A stretch of DNA of 64,000 nucleotides from Procambarus clarkii. Taxonomy: Eukaryota > Arthropoda > Malacostraca > Decapoda > Cambaridae. Of the stretch, positions 17,887 through 28,719 are shown one piece after another (position 1 is the first letter of the stretch; every line of letters starts with the position of its first letter). The notes under the pieces are model-generated. The model did not search any database. It was not told the DNA's origin and worked only from the letters and a program-made list of their open reading frames with translations. The translations under genes were made by a program, and so were the position numbers. The DNA lies in NCBI RefSeq assembly GCF_040958095.1, contig NC_091175.1, positions 20,560,003 to 20,624,002 on the forward strand. Direction: 5' to 3'.

Positions 17887-18700
17887 ATAGTAGTATTGCT
17901 GTTTATAATTTTAGGCTACTCGGCTTATATTTTTATCACGTACTGTATTTACCCGTGTTTCTTAGAAGCAAGATTTGAAGGACCAATAATTTTAGATATA
18001 ACTTGCAATAAAATTATGTCATTTCATACAACATAAATTTAGACATTTAAATTATTAAAATTCACACAGTGTAAGATATAATGTTCCAGTGTACAGTATC
18101 TGGTTTTGTCCAGACACTAACATTTTTTATCAACTAAATCCCCATACAAACTAAACTGCCAGATATACCTGTAGTAATATTGCATTCAAGCTGCGACATT
18201 TGTTAATTTATTGATTATGTTAGTTGCCTCCATGTTTTGTTTGACATTTCATTGTGATTAGAACTAATAAATCATTTGTCAGTCAAATTGTTATGAAATC
18301 CCTTTTACTGAACTCCAAAAGTAATATTAAGTTTAAATCCTTGCCAAGCTTACAGTAAGTAAAGACAATGTTGAACAATCTTGGGCCATCAAAAAAGGAT
18401 CCTAGGTGTCAGCCAAGAATTGTCAACTGAATTTGAAGTAAAATCAAGGGGTGGCACTGTGTGCCAGCAAAATATTTGTGTGTGCCAACTTTGGCATGCA
18501 TGCTATACATTTCCCACCTTTGATCTAGGGAGACCTCAATAAGTTTAAGACTTCCTGTCCCCAACAATGGGAATGCCATATATAATTGGGTTAGATAAAA
18601 TCATATTTTCTATATACTGTACAGCATTTAATTCTTAAAAAGCAACATTTACACCATTTTTATCTAATAAATCCATAGAATTTCTTGCTATAGAAACAGC
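17887..18700. other. 3' flank of the NDUFA3-like gene
   Basis: AT-rich. On the gene (minus) strand an ATTAAA motif at about 18630, 80 bases past the stop, may be a poly(A) signal. A SINE end fragment lies at 18520-18575. Confidence 0.45.
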
Positions 18701-18708
18701 GAAGTGAA

Positions 18709-18752
18709 TCAATCCCTCATTGTCTTGACGAATGGATCATCAGGACGGTAAA
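18709..18752 (-). CDS. NDUFA3-like, last exon
   Basis: Acceptor TCTTTTTCAG; 44 bases encoding YRPDDPFVKTMRD and a TGA stop. The frame fits exon n-1 through a split valine codon. Confidence 0.8.
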
Positions 18753-21700
18753 CTGAAAAAGAAAGTAACATGAGAAGATAAAACTAAGTACAGGGTAAAA
18801 AAATTTGCAAAAAAAAAAAAAAAAAAATACAATTAATTTTACACTTTCGCACTTTAGATTAGAGATAACTCGTCACCGTTTTTTCTTACGATTCCGCATA
18901 ACAGACTACTTTTGTAGTCCATCGAAAAAATATTTCTATAAATTCCATTTTCTAACCGAAATGGATGGGGATACTCTCAGATTTTTCTCCATGAAATTCC
19001 CGTTCTCCCTCACCGAACACATGGCATCTCGGCATAATTTTGATCACATGGTCAAATATTATGAGTTTGCAAGAAAAACCCACAAATGGACCAAGAAGAT
19101 CACTTTCTATTTTCTGCAAATGGCCATGCACAATGCATACGCATTGTATAACCACTTCTCAACAGATACAAAAAAACTAACACTATTAGAGTTTCACGCA
19201 GTAGGAATAAAAGCCTTATTGGCGTGGAACAGCGAGGAATGGCCAACAACAACAAGCATACCACATGTTCCCGACATAGATGCCAGCGCAGCTCCTCCTG
19301 CTGACGCAGCAGTTTCAACACCCGGCCCATCTGGTGCAAGGCGTCCTCTGTTCACCTCAACACCTCAAGCCCACTCATCAACCACAAATTCTGAAATGGA
19401 CATTGAGGACATAGAACCACTTGATGTTTCTGATTTCATAGAAGATTCTACTACAAGTTTGGTGGTTCCTGTAGAAGACAATATTCCTCCAGTGCATCCA
19501 AGAAATACAAGAATTATAGATTCAGAACAACGTCTCAACTACAAGTTGACGCATGAACTCGTGCACTTGGCTAAAAAAAGAAGATGCCGTGTTTGTTTCA
19601 AGTCTGGCAAAAGGAGGGACGTGATATATGGATGTAAAACTTGTGATGTGGCACTGTGCGCTGCGCCTTGCTACACAAGGTACCACCGAAGAAAGATATT
19701 TTGGGTGGAGAAAAAATAACCACCGGCAACAGCTTCACTCCACCTAAGAAACACCAGATGAGCAACTTCAGGATCAGAAGCCTGAAGATGGTGGAGTGAA
19801 GAAAAAATGCTCAACTGTTGATCTTCAATCAACATAGACAGGGTAAGTACACCTATTTGGAATTTATCATCTATAAGAAGTTATATTATATACGTTTTGT
19901 AGAGAATTTATTTGCGAATTTTTTGGTACCAGAATGAATATTATATCACATAAACTTCTATGAGTAAAAAAAAAAAAACACAAAGTATGTTTGGGGGTGT
20001 GGCGGGTGTGGCTCTGGGTGTGGCGGGCATGTGGCAGTGGGTTCCCTTTAGCCGTTGATATATCCAACACGTGGGAAATATTTGTATGTGTTATGTATAT
20101 GTCTGTGTAGGGAATTTTACTGCGATCACTGTCATACAAATTATAAAATGTTTCAACAAGTAAATTATAAAATGTTTCAACAAGTATAAACATGACAAAC
20201 ATCAAACGAACAAAAACAATGCGTTCGTTTCTGCCGCGAACGCATACTGAGCGACGTGGTTCTATATTTGGCGCTTCTCATACACATGCTTTGTACAATT
20301 GTTATACATTTCATCTTATAGAAAATTTTATTGCGAACACATTGGTATAAAAAAGAAATACGTACATAGAAAAGTAGGGTCAGGAAACGTATAAATGTAT
20401 AAACTTTCCAAGCATGATTTCCCCCCTGTGTTTTCGCCAGTGCGCTCGCGGCTAACTACTCTCCACTTCACACACTCTTGCGGGTGGGCAATTACCTATA
20501 TTAAACATTCATATGCATATGTCCGTGTAGAGAATTTTATTGCGATTCCAATGATACCAAAATTAGCGATGTAGGACAACTGTAGGCTTCGCAACCATTA
20601 AGAGAGTGGAAACATTTTGTTGCTGTTTGGCGCTCTCGGCAAGTGATCTGCATAGTTTTTTATTTGGTGTTGATACTCCTTATGCTTGGGCGGCATTTTA
20701 TAGGTATGCTCTTATAGACAATTTCATTGCGAACACAGTGATACCAAATTTAAATACGTGCGCCTTCAATTATTGTCAGGACAGTCAAAAGAATGTACAC
20801 TTTTTCGGTCTTACCGCGTAGGCGCGCAAAGTGCTGAAAGCATCTGGGGTATTGTTTTTTTTTGAGCGCCGAGAGCGCGAAAGTGTTAACTTCTGTACCT
20901 GAACCCATCTTCTAATCTACCTAGTGTACTGTACAGTACTACAATTTCAACACTGCCGAAACCACATTAAAATCAACACACTTTCTTGGACGGATGGTTA
21001 TCAGCCATGATAGATTGGGTGGGTTGCTTAGGTTCGAATACTTATGGCTCAGTAAATCCATTTTACAATTTATACTCGTGAAATCATGAGGACAGGCAGA
21101 GTATCTCAATTTTTCAGTATTTTGAGTACTTAATAAGTAGCAAGTGGCAGAAAAGTTAAGACAATGCAATCACAATATGGGGGTTAGATGCTTTCCTGGA
21201 AGGCTTCAGTTGTACCCACAAGGATAAAACCTCAATTCATAGCTTGGATCAAAACAAGGTGGTAAGTGTCATACATGTTATTCTGCCACCCTTGAGATGA
21301 ACTGGGGTGAGCAGGATCAAATCTAGCAGCAACAAAGCCTTAACCTTATTAGTCCTCACTCCACATATTGTCTGACATTCTCAAACCACTAACAAGTGTG
21401 TCATACCAGTTTAAAAACATTGCCCGAGTAAATTGTGCAGTCTTACTGCTGTAGCAGGGTAGTGGTAGTGTGTTCATACAATATTTTATTGATTCTAGAC
21501 TTTGCAGCCTTATCCACAACTACACACTTTGCCCTATTAGAGGCATTAGCACAGTAAAGCAAAGACTCTTCCCTTGCCATACTGGATTTTCATATGTAGT
21601 GTAGCAGGTGACTTTTGAGAGTTAATTTTCCTGTCTAGAAACATATGTAATTTTCTTCACTGGTCTTCAGATATATCATATTATATGTAGCAGTACCCTA

Positions 21701-24700
21701 CCTAGGTGTCTACTTGTCAGCCTAAGCTTCAGATACCTTAAATATGCCTGAAGAAAGAAAAAAAAAGAAAGAAAACCCAAAAATCTTAATTTTGAAACTT
21801 TTTTTTTATTGACGACCATAATGTTATTTTCCTGATAATTCTTATAAGAAATGTGCACCTAGATGTAAAAAATATTGATCATATACTCACCTGAATTTTT
21901 ATTTGTAGTTATTAACTATATTAATGCCATTGATACAGAGTAGAAAGTGAAGGGACGACGACGTTTCGGTCCGTCCTGGACCCTTCTCAAGTCGATTATG
22001 AATGGTCGATTCACAATTGACTTGAGACTGGTCCAGGACAGACAAACATCGTCGTCCCTTCACTTTCTAGTGTGTGGTTTGGTCGACGTATTTCAGCCAC
22101 GTTATTGTGACTCCTCGTCTGCATTGATACACAGTATATAACAATTAATAATTCATTATGTCGGGGGACAGGAAGCCAGGTTATACAAACAGTACATGTT
22201 GGGCTTATACCGACGTGCCCTTCCCCCACCCCTCCCCAGTTTCGAATTACAGCACTGACCCCACCCAGGATGCAAACCCACAAGCTCCTGGGTACCTATT
22301 TACTGGTAGGTGGACAGGGGCATGCGGTGAAAGGAAACACACCCATCCATTTCTGTGCCGCCTGGTATTCGAAACCTAGAATTCTCTATTGGGAGTCGAG
22401 AATGAACCCGACTGTACTACCACGACCCTCAATATGGAACATATGTATATGTTTTGGAGATTTCATTGAAGTCATTTCACTGAATGATGCAAAAGAACTG
22501 AGCCCCCATCCGCCCTTTTTTTTTAACCACCAAGATTAGAGACTACCAAGAGTCCAGATACAGCCGACTTTACCAACTAATGAAAAATACTGAAACGTAC
22601 AAATCAATTACCACAAAACTTCATAATTTACAATTTACATGTTAATAATATTTACCTGTATAATGATAACGATAGCGTTTTCTGTCTCCATCGTACTTAA
22701 TATATAGATAAGAGCCTATGCCCATAAATCCAATACCTGAAATAAAGGAGCCTTATTAATTATACTGTACATGTATTTTGTAACCATTAAAAGCATTAAA
22801 ATATAATTGTATATATCGTTTATTATTTAGTATGGTTGAAGTCCATAATGGGGGCCAATGGAAGTGCTTAATGAAAAAATGAATGCCTGTTATTCAGACA
22901 ATTAAGAGCTGGGGTTCAGTGTTAAAACCTTGAGCAAGAATGTTAATGCTGTCGGTGCTAAAACAGCTACTGTAACTCCAACTATGGCCCTTAACTGTTC
23001 CTGATATGCGAGTTGACTTAGCTCTGGAATTATTTTTTGTTGCCCAATGTTGCACTTTCTCCAGAGCAGCTATATCCTTCTGCAGATGAGGTCTCCATGC
23101 TTGGATATACAGTAATATATGACACCACAAGTCCCAAGAAAGTCAGTGGTAATGTTCAACCTAAGAAAATAGTTGTGAGGATGTCGATAAACAAATCTAT
23201 GTCAATAAGCATCTTAATTGCCAAGAAAAATTAAATTATGAGTGCTAATGTGGCAAAAGGTGAAACAGTTAACGAAGCAAAAAACACAAACACTTGAGGA
23301 TGTCGACGTTATTGTTAATTTGGATACATGCAAAGAGTTAGTGGGTAACAGCGTTTCAGAGGCCATCATTTGTGAAAAGCTAGGCTATCTCATGATGATC
23401 TTAAAGAAAATGAGTGTTTCAGATATGAAAGTTTAATTAAGGCGAGCAGAAGGATAGTTCAAGAGAGAAAAAAAGTGGTATTCAGTGTTGTGAGGCATGG
23501 AAAGGCTGCCAGCTTAGATAAAGAAAAGGCAGAAAGATTTATTGCCGATATTAAAGAATTTGTAGATATCGAGGGATACCTACCACAATAAGTGTTTCTC
23601 CCTTCTTCATTAAGAAAATGTGTGCAGTATGGGAAGAACTGCAAGGTTTTGCTAAACAGACTCACCCAGATACAACTGTAGCAGGCCATTGTGTTAAAAC
23701 TTTTTTAATGACAATGGGATGTCTCACTACAGACAAGTGTTAAACCTAGGGAAAGACAAAGTGCCTTTAGACAGATTATTAGCAAGATAAACAAGCAGTG
23801 AGCCACAACCAGGTGATAGTGGTATACCTTCAAAATGTAGGAGAGAGAGTACCCCAGAAATGTCATCACTGCCTGATGTTATAAAGGAAAGGGACTCCCT
23901 TTCCAAACAGTAACACCCCCCCCCCCTCCCCCAACAGTACAGTAAAAAAATGTACAGTAAAAAACAGTACAGTAAAGCAGTACAGTAAAAAATATGAGTA
24001 GTATTCTGTATAAAATGTATTTTAAGGTTAATATTTTTGGGTGTGTGGAACAGTTTAATTCAATTTACATTATTTCTCATGGGAAAATTTAACTTGAACG
24101 AATACTCAGTTTACGTTCTACCTCTTGAAACGGATTAAATTCATTGGCCGAGGTTCCATTGTATATCGATTCATTTTGTTCCATTGTTTAAATGCAGATG
24201 AAAATGTTAAGGATACCGGTGCTTTGAATGAATGTTCCATGGTTTCATGGGCTAATTTTGGTCATTGCACCATGGAGGACATTACAATATTGGTACTGAA
24301 AGCCCACCACACCTGCTCTTTACTGAAAATATATTGCATTAAATACTAATCATTAATACTTTATTTTTCCATGCAAGCTTTATTTGCATCACCTGATTTA
24401 GTGGTTCTTTACTTTTTTAAACATACAGTACCTTATTAAGTCTATTATAAAGCTAGAATACTGTACTTATATTTGAAACATAGGAAATATCTACACAAAG
24501 TATAAACTACATTTTTTGACAAATGAATTCTACACCAAGTTTAATACAAATCAAGTTTAAAGTTCAGAGAATAACTGGTAGATGTAATATCGTCTACCAT
24601 TTCCTTAGGGTAGGCCAATTACCCAACAATTTTGACACTATACAAGAATAAAAATGTGATAATGTGAATGTTATTCACTTACACAAGGTGCAGAGCTCTC

Positions 24701-24786
24701 AAGACACTATTTCATTACTTACCAACTAGTGCAACAACCGAGGAAGCCATCACCTCGGGGATCTCTGCCCAGCCTTGGCGATACAG
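18709..24786 (-). CDS. Small one-helix mitochondrial protein, NDUFA3 (complex I B9)-like; 5' exon(s) not certain
   Basis: Three exons join in frame to 61 residues: LYRQGWAEIPEVMASSVVAL, then VGIGFMGIGSYLYIKYDGDR, then KRYRYHYTVYRPDDPFVKTM and RD. One membrane helix spans about residues 12-33 of this stretch, followed by a basic then aromatic segment and the terminal YRPDDP motif. The layout (short N-terminus, one helix, YRPDDP end) recalls arthropod counterparts of the complex I accessory subunit NDUFA3/B9, which lies in the inner mitochondrial membrane. That family call is from memory of the family and is moderate. Both internal introns are phase 1. The start codon is missing from these exons; a candidate first exon is listed at 54117-54210. 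An intact piggyBac fragment, SINEs and Tiggers fill the introns and flanks. Confidence 0.7.
18961..19719 (+). CDS. piggyBac transposase C-terminal fragment, open frame
   Basis: About 252 residues from the ATG at 18961; the frame is open a further 52 codons upstream, but that part does not look like transposase. FDHMVKYYEFARKTHKWTKK (near residues 77-96 of the longest frame) is the conserved piggyBac DDE_Tnp_1_7 block, followed by LLEFHAVGIKALL. An acidic low-complexity linker leads to a C-terminal cysteine-rich finger (CRVCFKSGKRRDVIYGCKTC, then CAAPCYTRYH) that binds transposon ends in the family. It ends with a normal stop. The catalytic aspartates of the N-terminal core are not in this fragment. 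An undamaged frame over 250 codons could reflect youth or selection; which one is not decidable here. Confidence 0.8.
   Translation: MDGDTLRFFSMKFPFSLTEHMASRHNFDHMVKYYEFARKTHKWTKKITFYFLQMAMHNAYALYNHFSTDTKKLTLLEFHAVGIKALLAWNSEEWPTTTSIPHVPDIDASAAPPADAAVSTPGPSGARRPLFTSTPQAHSSTTNSEMDIEDIEPLDVSDFIEDSTTSLVVPVEDNIPPVHPRNTRIIDSEQRLNYKLTHELVHLAKKRRCRVCFKSGKRRDVIYGCKTCDVALCAAPCYTRYHRRKIFWVEKK
19890..20740. repeat. Degenerate ~210-bp (about 400-bp dimer) repeats in the piggyBac right half
   Basis: The motif TAGAGAATTTTATTGCGAAC with a following GGTACC/ATACCAAA occurs near 19896, 20105, 20318, 20527 and 20711. Copies 2 and 4 share an upstream ATATGTCCGTG-like part; copies 3 and 5 share TTTGGCGCTTCTC. 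This points to an alternating A-B arrangement. Confidence 0.7.
20890..21935. other. Intron of the NDUFA3-like gene, nothing recognised
   Basis: Unique-looking AT-rich sequence, no conserved exon or clear transposon. Confidence 0.4.
21940..22115. mobile_element. Palindromic transposon end (foldback)
   Basis: AGAAAGTGAAGGGACGACGA and its complement TCGTCGTCCCTTCACTTTCT (ending about 22070) enclose GACTTGAG-rich arms of about 65 bp. The right flank GTCGACGTATTTCAGCCACG looks like continuing element sequence. Confidence 0.7.
22215..22440 (-). mobile_element. tRNA-derived SINE, minus copy
   Basis: CACCCAGGATGCAAACCCAC, CCTGGGTACCTATTTACTGG and GGTGAAAGGAAACAC are the reversed body; a decayed tRNA-like head with TATTCGAAACC ends it. 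Confidence 0.7.
22656..22736 (-). CDS. NDUFA3-like, exon n-1
   Basis: Acceptor CTTTATTTCAG, donor GTAAAT; 81 bases, phase 1 in and out. Encodes most of the membrane helix and the basic DGDRKRYRYHYT segment. Confidence 0.8.
22915..23125 (-). mobile_element. CR1-like LINE fragment (thumb region)
   Basis: The minus frame reads YIQAWRPHLQKDIAALEKVQ then HWATK, the conserved block after the palm domain of CR1-group reverse transcriptases. About 70 codons, open. Confidence 0.7.
23128..24165 (+). mobile_element. Tigger (pogo/CENP-B-like) transposon remnant 1
   Basis: Plus-strand pieces in changing frames: SPKKVSGNVQPKKIVVRMSI (N-terminal helix-turn-helix), a GNSVSEAIICEK-like block, VVRHGKAASLDKEKAERFIA plus EGYLPQ (start of the DDE domain), then a long deletion to the serine-rich tail. 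The right end (24045-24165) shows the Tigger 3' terminal region with TTATTTCTCATGGGAAAATT and GAGGTTCCATTGTA. Several frameshifts and stops; the catalytic core is missing. Confidence 0.8.
24166..24720. other. Intron sequence, nothing recognised
   Basis: AT-rich between the Tigger end and the NDUFA3-like exon n-2. Confidence 0.4.
24723..24786 (-). CDS. NDUFA3-like, exon n-2
   Basis: Acceptor AGTATCTCAG, donor GTAAGTAATG; 64 bases, phase 0 in if the near acceptor is used, phase 1 out. An alternative AG 8 bases upstream would change the entry phase. Confidence 0.75.
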
Positions 24787-25214
24787 CTGAGATACTGAAA
24801 TATACAATGAACATTCATTGAAGCCCCAATGATTCTTGACAAAATTATTCACTATGAAAATCATATTTAACAAAAATATAATTTGCATAACAAAGCACAG
24901 TTAAAAAACATTATGTAATCCATGAGGTACTGTATATCCAATCCAATTTTTTTGTTTAAGGTGAAGGAATAAATTAAATGTCGTCCACATCCCACATTAT
25001 TCTGCTCTCGTGATTGCTTACCAAGGAATGCAAGCCAATTTTACTAAAACAATAACCATGAAATATTAGATTTAAAAGTAACAACATGTGGAAAAAATGC
25101 AAGCAAACACCTTAAAATACTAAAGCCCAAATGGGATAACATTGTACACTCAGTTCTAAAGCAGCTACTTAAATGTATATATAAAAAAAAAAAAAATAGG
25201 AACAAGTGATGCAG

Positions 25215-25998
25215 ATATGAAAGCATTTAAGGCGAGCAGGGGATACTGTAGTTTGAGAAATTTAGAAAAAGAATTGGTATTCATAGTGTTGTGAGGAATG
25301 GGGAAATCAAATGTCTATAGACAGATTCTTAGCAAGATGAATAAGCAGTGATCCACGACCAGGTTCTAGTGGTATGCTTAAAAAATATAGGACAGGGAGT
25401 ACCCCAGAAATGTCATCACTGCCTGATGTTATAATGGAAGGGGACCCCCCCCTCCGAAACACTAACACCTCTCCTTCTCCACCCCCTCCTCACTGTCTTC
25501 CACACGCCAACAAGATTCCTCAATAAAGCCAAGACATACTTGTACATACTGTAGTACAAAATATGAATACTGTAGTTATCTTGAGGTTATCTCGAGATGA
25601 TTTCGGGGCTTAGTGTCCCCGCGGCCCAGTCCTCAACTAGGCTTCCACCCCCAGGAAGCAGCCCGTGAAAGCTGACTAACTCCCAGATACCTATTTACTG
25701 CTAGGTAACAGGGGCATCAGGGTGAAAGAAACTGTCCATTGTTTCTCGCCGACGCCCGGGATCGATCCCGGGACCACAGGATCATGCGTCCAGTGTTCTG
25801 TCTGCTCGGCTGCCGGCTTCCCTTTTGTATGTGTAACATGTATTTTTAAGAATATTTTTGGGCGTGTGGAACGGATTAATTAAATTTACAGTAGTACATT
25901 ACTTCTTATGGGAAAATTTGTTTCAATTTTAAAATTTTCGGTTGTCGAACCGTCTCTGGGAATGGGTAAAATTTGAAAACAAAGGTACAGTACCACTG
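25215..25998 (+). mobile_element. Tigger remnant 2, shorter, split by a SINE
   Basis: Parallels 23440-24165 with a further internal deletion: FKASR-like start, the GTACCCCAGAAATGTCATCA tail block (also at 23850) and the 3' terminal region at 25840-25998. A minus-strand SINE (25572-25822) interrupts it, so the SINE came later. Confidence 0.78.
25572..25822 (-). mobile_element. tRNA-derived SINE (S3), minus copy nested in Tigger
   Basis: Full-length reverse copy of the 28464-28715 family: AGGTTATCTCGAGATGATTT end, GGTAACAGGGGCATCAGGG middle, and a CCCGGGATCGATCCCGGG T-arm with the tRNA-like head. Confidence 0.88.
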
Positions 25999-25999
25999 T

Positions 26000-26620
26000 A
26001 CTTGAAAGTTACTTCATCTGATAATCCAGCGGTAACCTTGGGGGGGGGGGCACGGGGATCCAGAGGAATAAAAAGGACAAGAACAAGTTGATGGAATGAA
26101 AGACAGTAAGAACAGAGTAATGAGAGAAACTACAGTAGAGATTGAGAATCACCAGTGTGTGTGCTGTGGTCTCAGATCGGACAGGTGTCTGGGTACCTTG
26201 ATGGGCAGAATCTTGACAGTAACGACGAGAAGAGATTACAAAGCAGAGGAGAAATCATTAAGAGTTCTCAAACGGGAGAGAAAATTGTGTGGACACAGAG
26301 CGAGCCCAGGCTCCAGGCAAGATACTGAGAGCCGAGTCTTCAGACCCGTACAAGTTGGTATCATCCACGAAGTTCATTCTACTTGGATATTGAACCTGTT
26401 AACTTTAGCATGTAAATTAGTATTCAAAATGTCTAGCAATCAGAAAATAAATGTCAATTTCCAAGTGTTAAATGTCTGTGAATCTAATATCTTAATATCA
26501 TAAGAGGTATTATTCTCTATGGTTAATGGTTGTATGTTATTGCATGTTATCATCAATGTGATAAAGTCTTTGGACAAGAGACGAGTTACATTTCTAGTCT
26601 TAAAATATATTTAAATGAAT
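26000..26620. other. No supported gene
   Basis: A 135-codon open frame at 26096-26503 has a CVCCGL start but no recognisable domain, splice context or homologous copy in the window; left as unknown. Confidence 0.35.
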
Positions 26621-26880
26621 AGTGGTAGCTCTACCACCTCCTCTCTCACTCTCTCTCTCTCCTACTAATCCTCTCATTTCATCCCTAATACTATCTTATA
26701 AACCGTTCTTTTCAACACTAATTCTATCATATCTTTTCCTTTTCACCAAATATTTCATCCCACCTTCCTTCTACTTTTCCTCTTTCACCCTCCCTTCTTC
26801 TGTCCTCTTTTAACTTCTCCCTCTATGTTATTCTTCTCTATTCCTCCTCTGTCCATCCATTTTATGTATTTATTTTTTCC
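26621..26880. repeat. Pyrimidine-rich low-complexity tract
   Basis: CTCTCTCTC-rich then mixed C/T/A sequence with TCTTTTC and CCTTCTTC patches. Confidence 0.7.
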
Positions 26881-27174
26881 TACCCCCTGCCCCCCATTAC
26901 AAAATGAACTCCCCCAAACCATGTAAACAAATGAGCAACTCTCTCAAAACAAGCACAAGCTTGATAGCTTCCCTTCCCCCCAGCTGAAGGACCCAGAGAT
27001 CCCAGCCTCCCCCAGCCCTCCACCCCAGTTCTGTCACTGATGTCCGAACCTGGGTGTATTTCTGTGGCTCCTTTCAGAAGATCAGCCCAGTGACATAACA
27101 CTTTTTCACACTTTTCCTCAGCTCTTCTCATCTGGTCTTTCTAACATCTTTATTCTCATATCTATGGCAAGCAG

Positions 27175-28010
27175 GTGGCTATATTGATGGTGTCCCACCT
27201 GCACTTGTCTTACCAGCAGCGCTCTTTGCCACTTCCTTTCAATTCATTGTCATTCTTCTGTCTTCATTTGTGTGGTGCTTCCATTCCTTCTTGGTTGTTA
27301 CTTGTTCGGCATCTCGTGCCAAATACTGTCGCCTCTTATCATTCGGCACTGGTAGAGCCGCTACTGCTTGTGTTCGATATCGATACTTCCTTGGTGCCAT
27401 TTCAGAAACCGTATTGTGCAGTGTTTCACCTCCAGCGTGTTTATGCACTGCCCAAGCCCTTGTCTTCTTTCTTCTCCTTGGTTTACAGTTTCCTTTCGGT
27501 CCATAACTTTTTCCTAATGAGGTTTTCTTCTTGGTTCTCATCTCCGATTATAGGGTCGGGGAGATTCATGCTCTTCTCCAGTGTGGTTTTTGTTCTTTTG
27601 ACCCTGGTGGGCATTTTGTTTCTCTGCAGCTGTGTCCTTTTCTAGCAAAGAATGAGCCAGTCAGCTTCCAGGGAGGACCATTAGTTATTGATAGTTGATT
27701 CATTCAGCTGGGGTGCATCATGTTCTGTGCTGGTTGTGGCTCTAAAACAGCTGTCTTTGTACCAACAATTCTGCCTCTGTGGATGCTTTGTGGGTTTTGT
27801 GTCCTTAGTTCCTTGTTTTAGGGCTTGTGATTTCAAGGTCACCCACAATGTCAAGTCCAGCTGGCCTGCAGTCTACACTTATGCCCATGATGTTTGTAAA
27901 TATGGTGCAATTTTACCTAACATGTCCTGGCCTGATTTTCAGGAAAGGGGATTATGGCGTGCTAACAGGGTGTACAAGAAATTGTATATGAACTCCAGCT
28001 TTATACATTT
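27175..28010 (+). mobile_element. Tyrosine-recombinase retroelement fossil (DIRS-like), fragment
   Basis: Plus-strand similarity to the tyrosine recombinase of DIRS-type elements: an N-terminal SYHSAL helix, a YRVGEIHALL block with the first catalytic arginine, and an AHDVCKYG-like block near the end that corresponds to AHDVRKFA at 62868. Fossil with several breaks. The second copy at 61935-63757 keeps terminal repeats. A Crypton origin is the main alternative. Confidence 0.65.
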
Positions 28011-28460
28011 CTAAAGAAGAGGGTGTGGAGGAGTTAAAAATGTAAATATCATTGAACCATCCTAACATCTCATATTATCCACTCTAGAAATATCAGAGCG
28101 AGACTCGACCAAAGCAGAAATGTTATGCAAATCAAGGGTCCCAAATTGTGGAATAACTTCCCAAATGTAATTAAAATCTGTAAGTTTCCCAACCATAACC
28201 AAAGATACAAAAAGAAATGTTTACTTAATATCACGCAATTAGCATCATATAATCAATATCATTAATAATTCATATATGCATCATATAATTAATAATGTTA
28301 CTAATTTCCCTGACATTTTCCCTTGTAACAAGTTATTTGTGTTAATCCTATAAATTTTATTTACTAATAATGTATTTTTCCATTAAGAGACATCTAATTA
28401 TTCAACCCATCCTCCTGTTTTGGTAGTACTGTACTGTATTTATAGTAACGATGAGGACCA
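28011..28460. other. Mixed, includes a faint LINE-B tail
   Basis: At 28085-28190 the plus strand has RARLDQSRNVMQIKGPKLWN-like codons, the LINE-B C-terminal block, very decayed. The rest is AT-rich. Confidence 0.5.
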
Positions 28461-28463
28461 TCA

Positions 28464-28715
28464 CCATCAGGGAGCCGGTCGGCCGAGCGGACAGCACGCT
28501 GGACTTGTGATCCTGTGGTCCTGGGTTCGATCCCAGGCGCCGGCGAGAAACAATGGGCAGAGTTTCTTTCACCCTATGCCCCTGTTACCTAGCAGTAAAA
28601 TAGGTACCTGGGGTGTTAGTCAGCTGTCACGGGCTGCTTCCTGGGGGTGGAGGCCTGGTCGAGGACCGGGCCGCGGGGACACTAAAAAGCCCCGAAATCA
28701 TCTCAAGATAACCAT
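28464..28715 (+). mobile_element. tRNA-derived SINE (S3), full length
   Basis: Head GGGAGCCGGTCGGCCGAGCG (A-box region), GGACTTGTGATCC anticodon arm and GGGTTCGATCCCAGG T-arm. Body with TTTCTTTCACCCTATGCCCC, TTACCTAGCAGTAAAATAGG, TCACGGGCTGCTTCC and GGTCGAGGACCGGGCC. It ends in ATCTCAAGATAACC. Other copies: 25572-25822, 49545-49785 and 59101-59358. Confidence 0.92.
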
Positions 28716-28719
28716 AGTA

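Larger units (their letters stand above)
18842..20885 (+). mobile_element. piggyBac-like DNA transposon, internally shortened
   Basis: Left end CACTTTCGCAC follows TTTA (18838-18841). The right end GAGCGCGAAAGTG is its inverted counterpart and is followed by TTAA (20886-20889), the piggyBac target. The interior holds the C-terminal part of a transposase and a long noncoding right half made of repeated units. The N-terminal half of the transposase is absent, so it cannot move itself. The TTTA flank is probably a decayed TTAA. Confidence 0.75.

Noticed and set aside
26096-26503. 135-codon open frame starting near CVCCGL
   Set aside because: No conserved domain, no splice context, not seen elsewhere; length is within chance for this composition.
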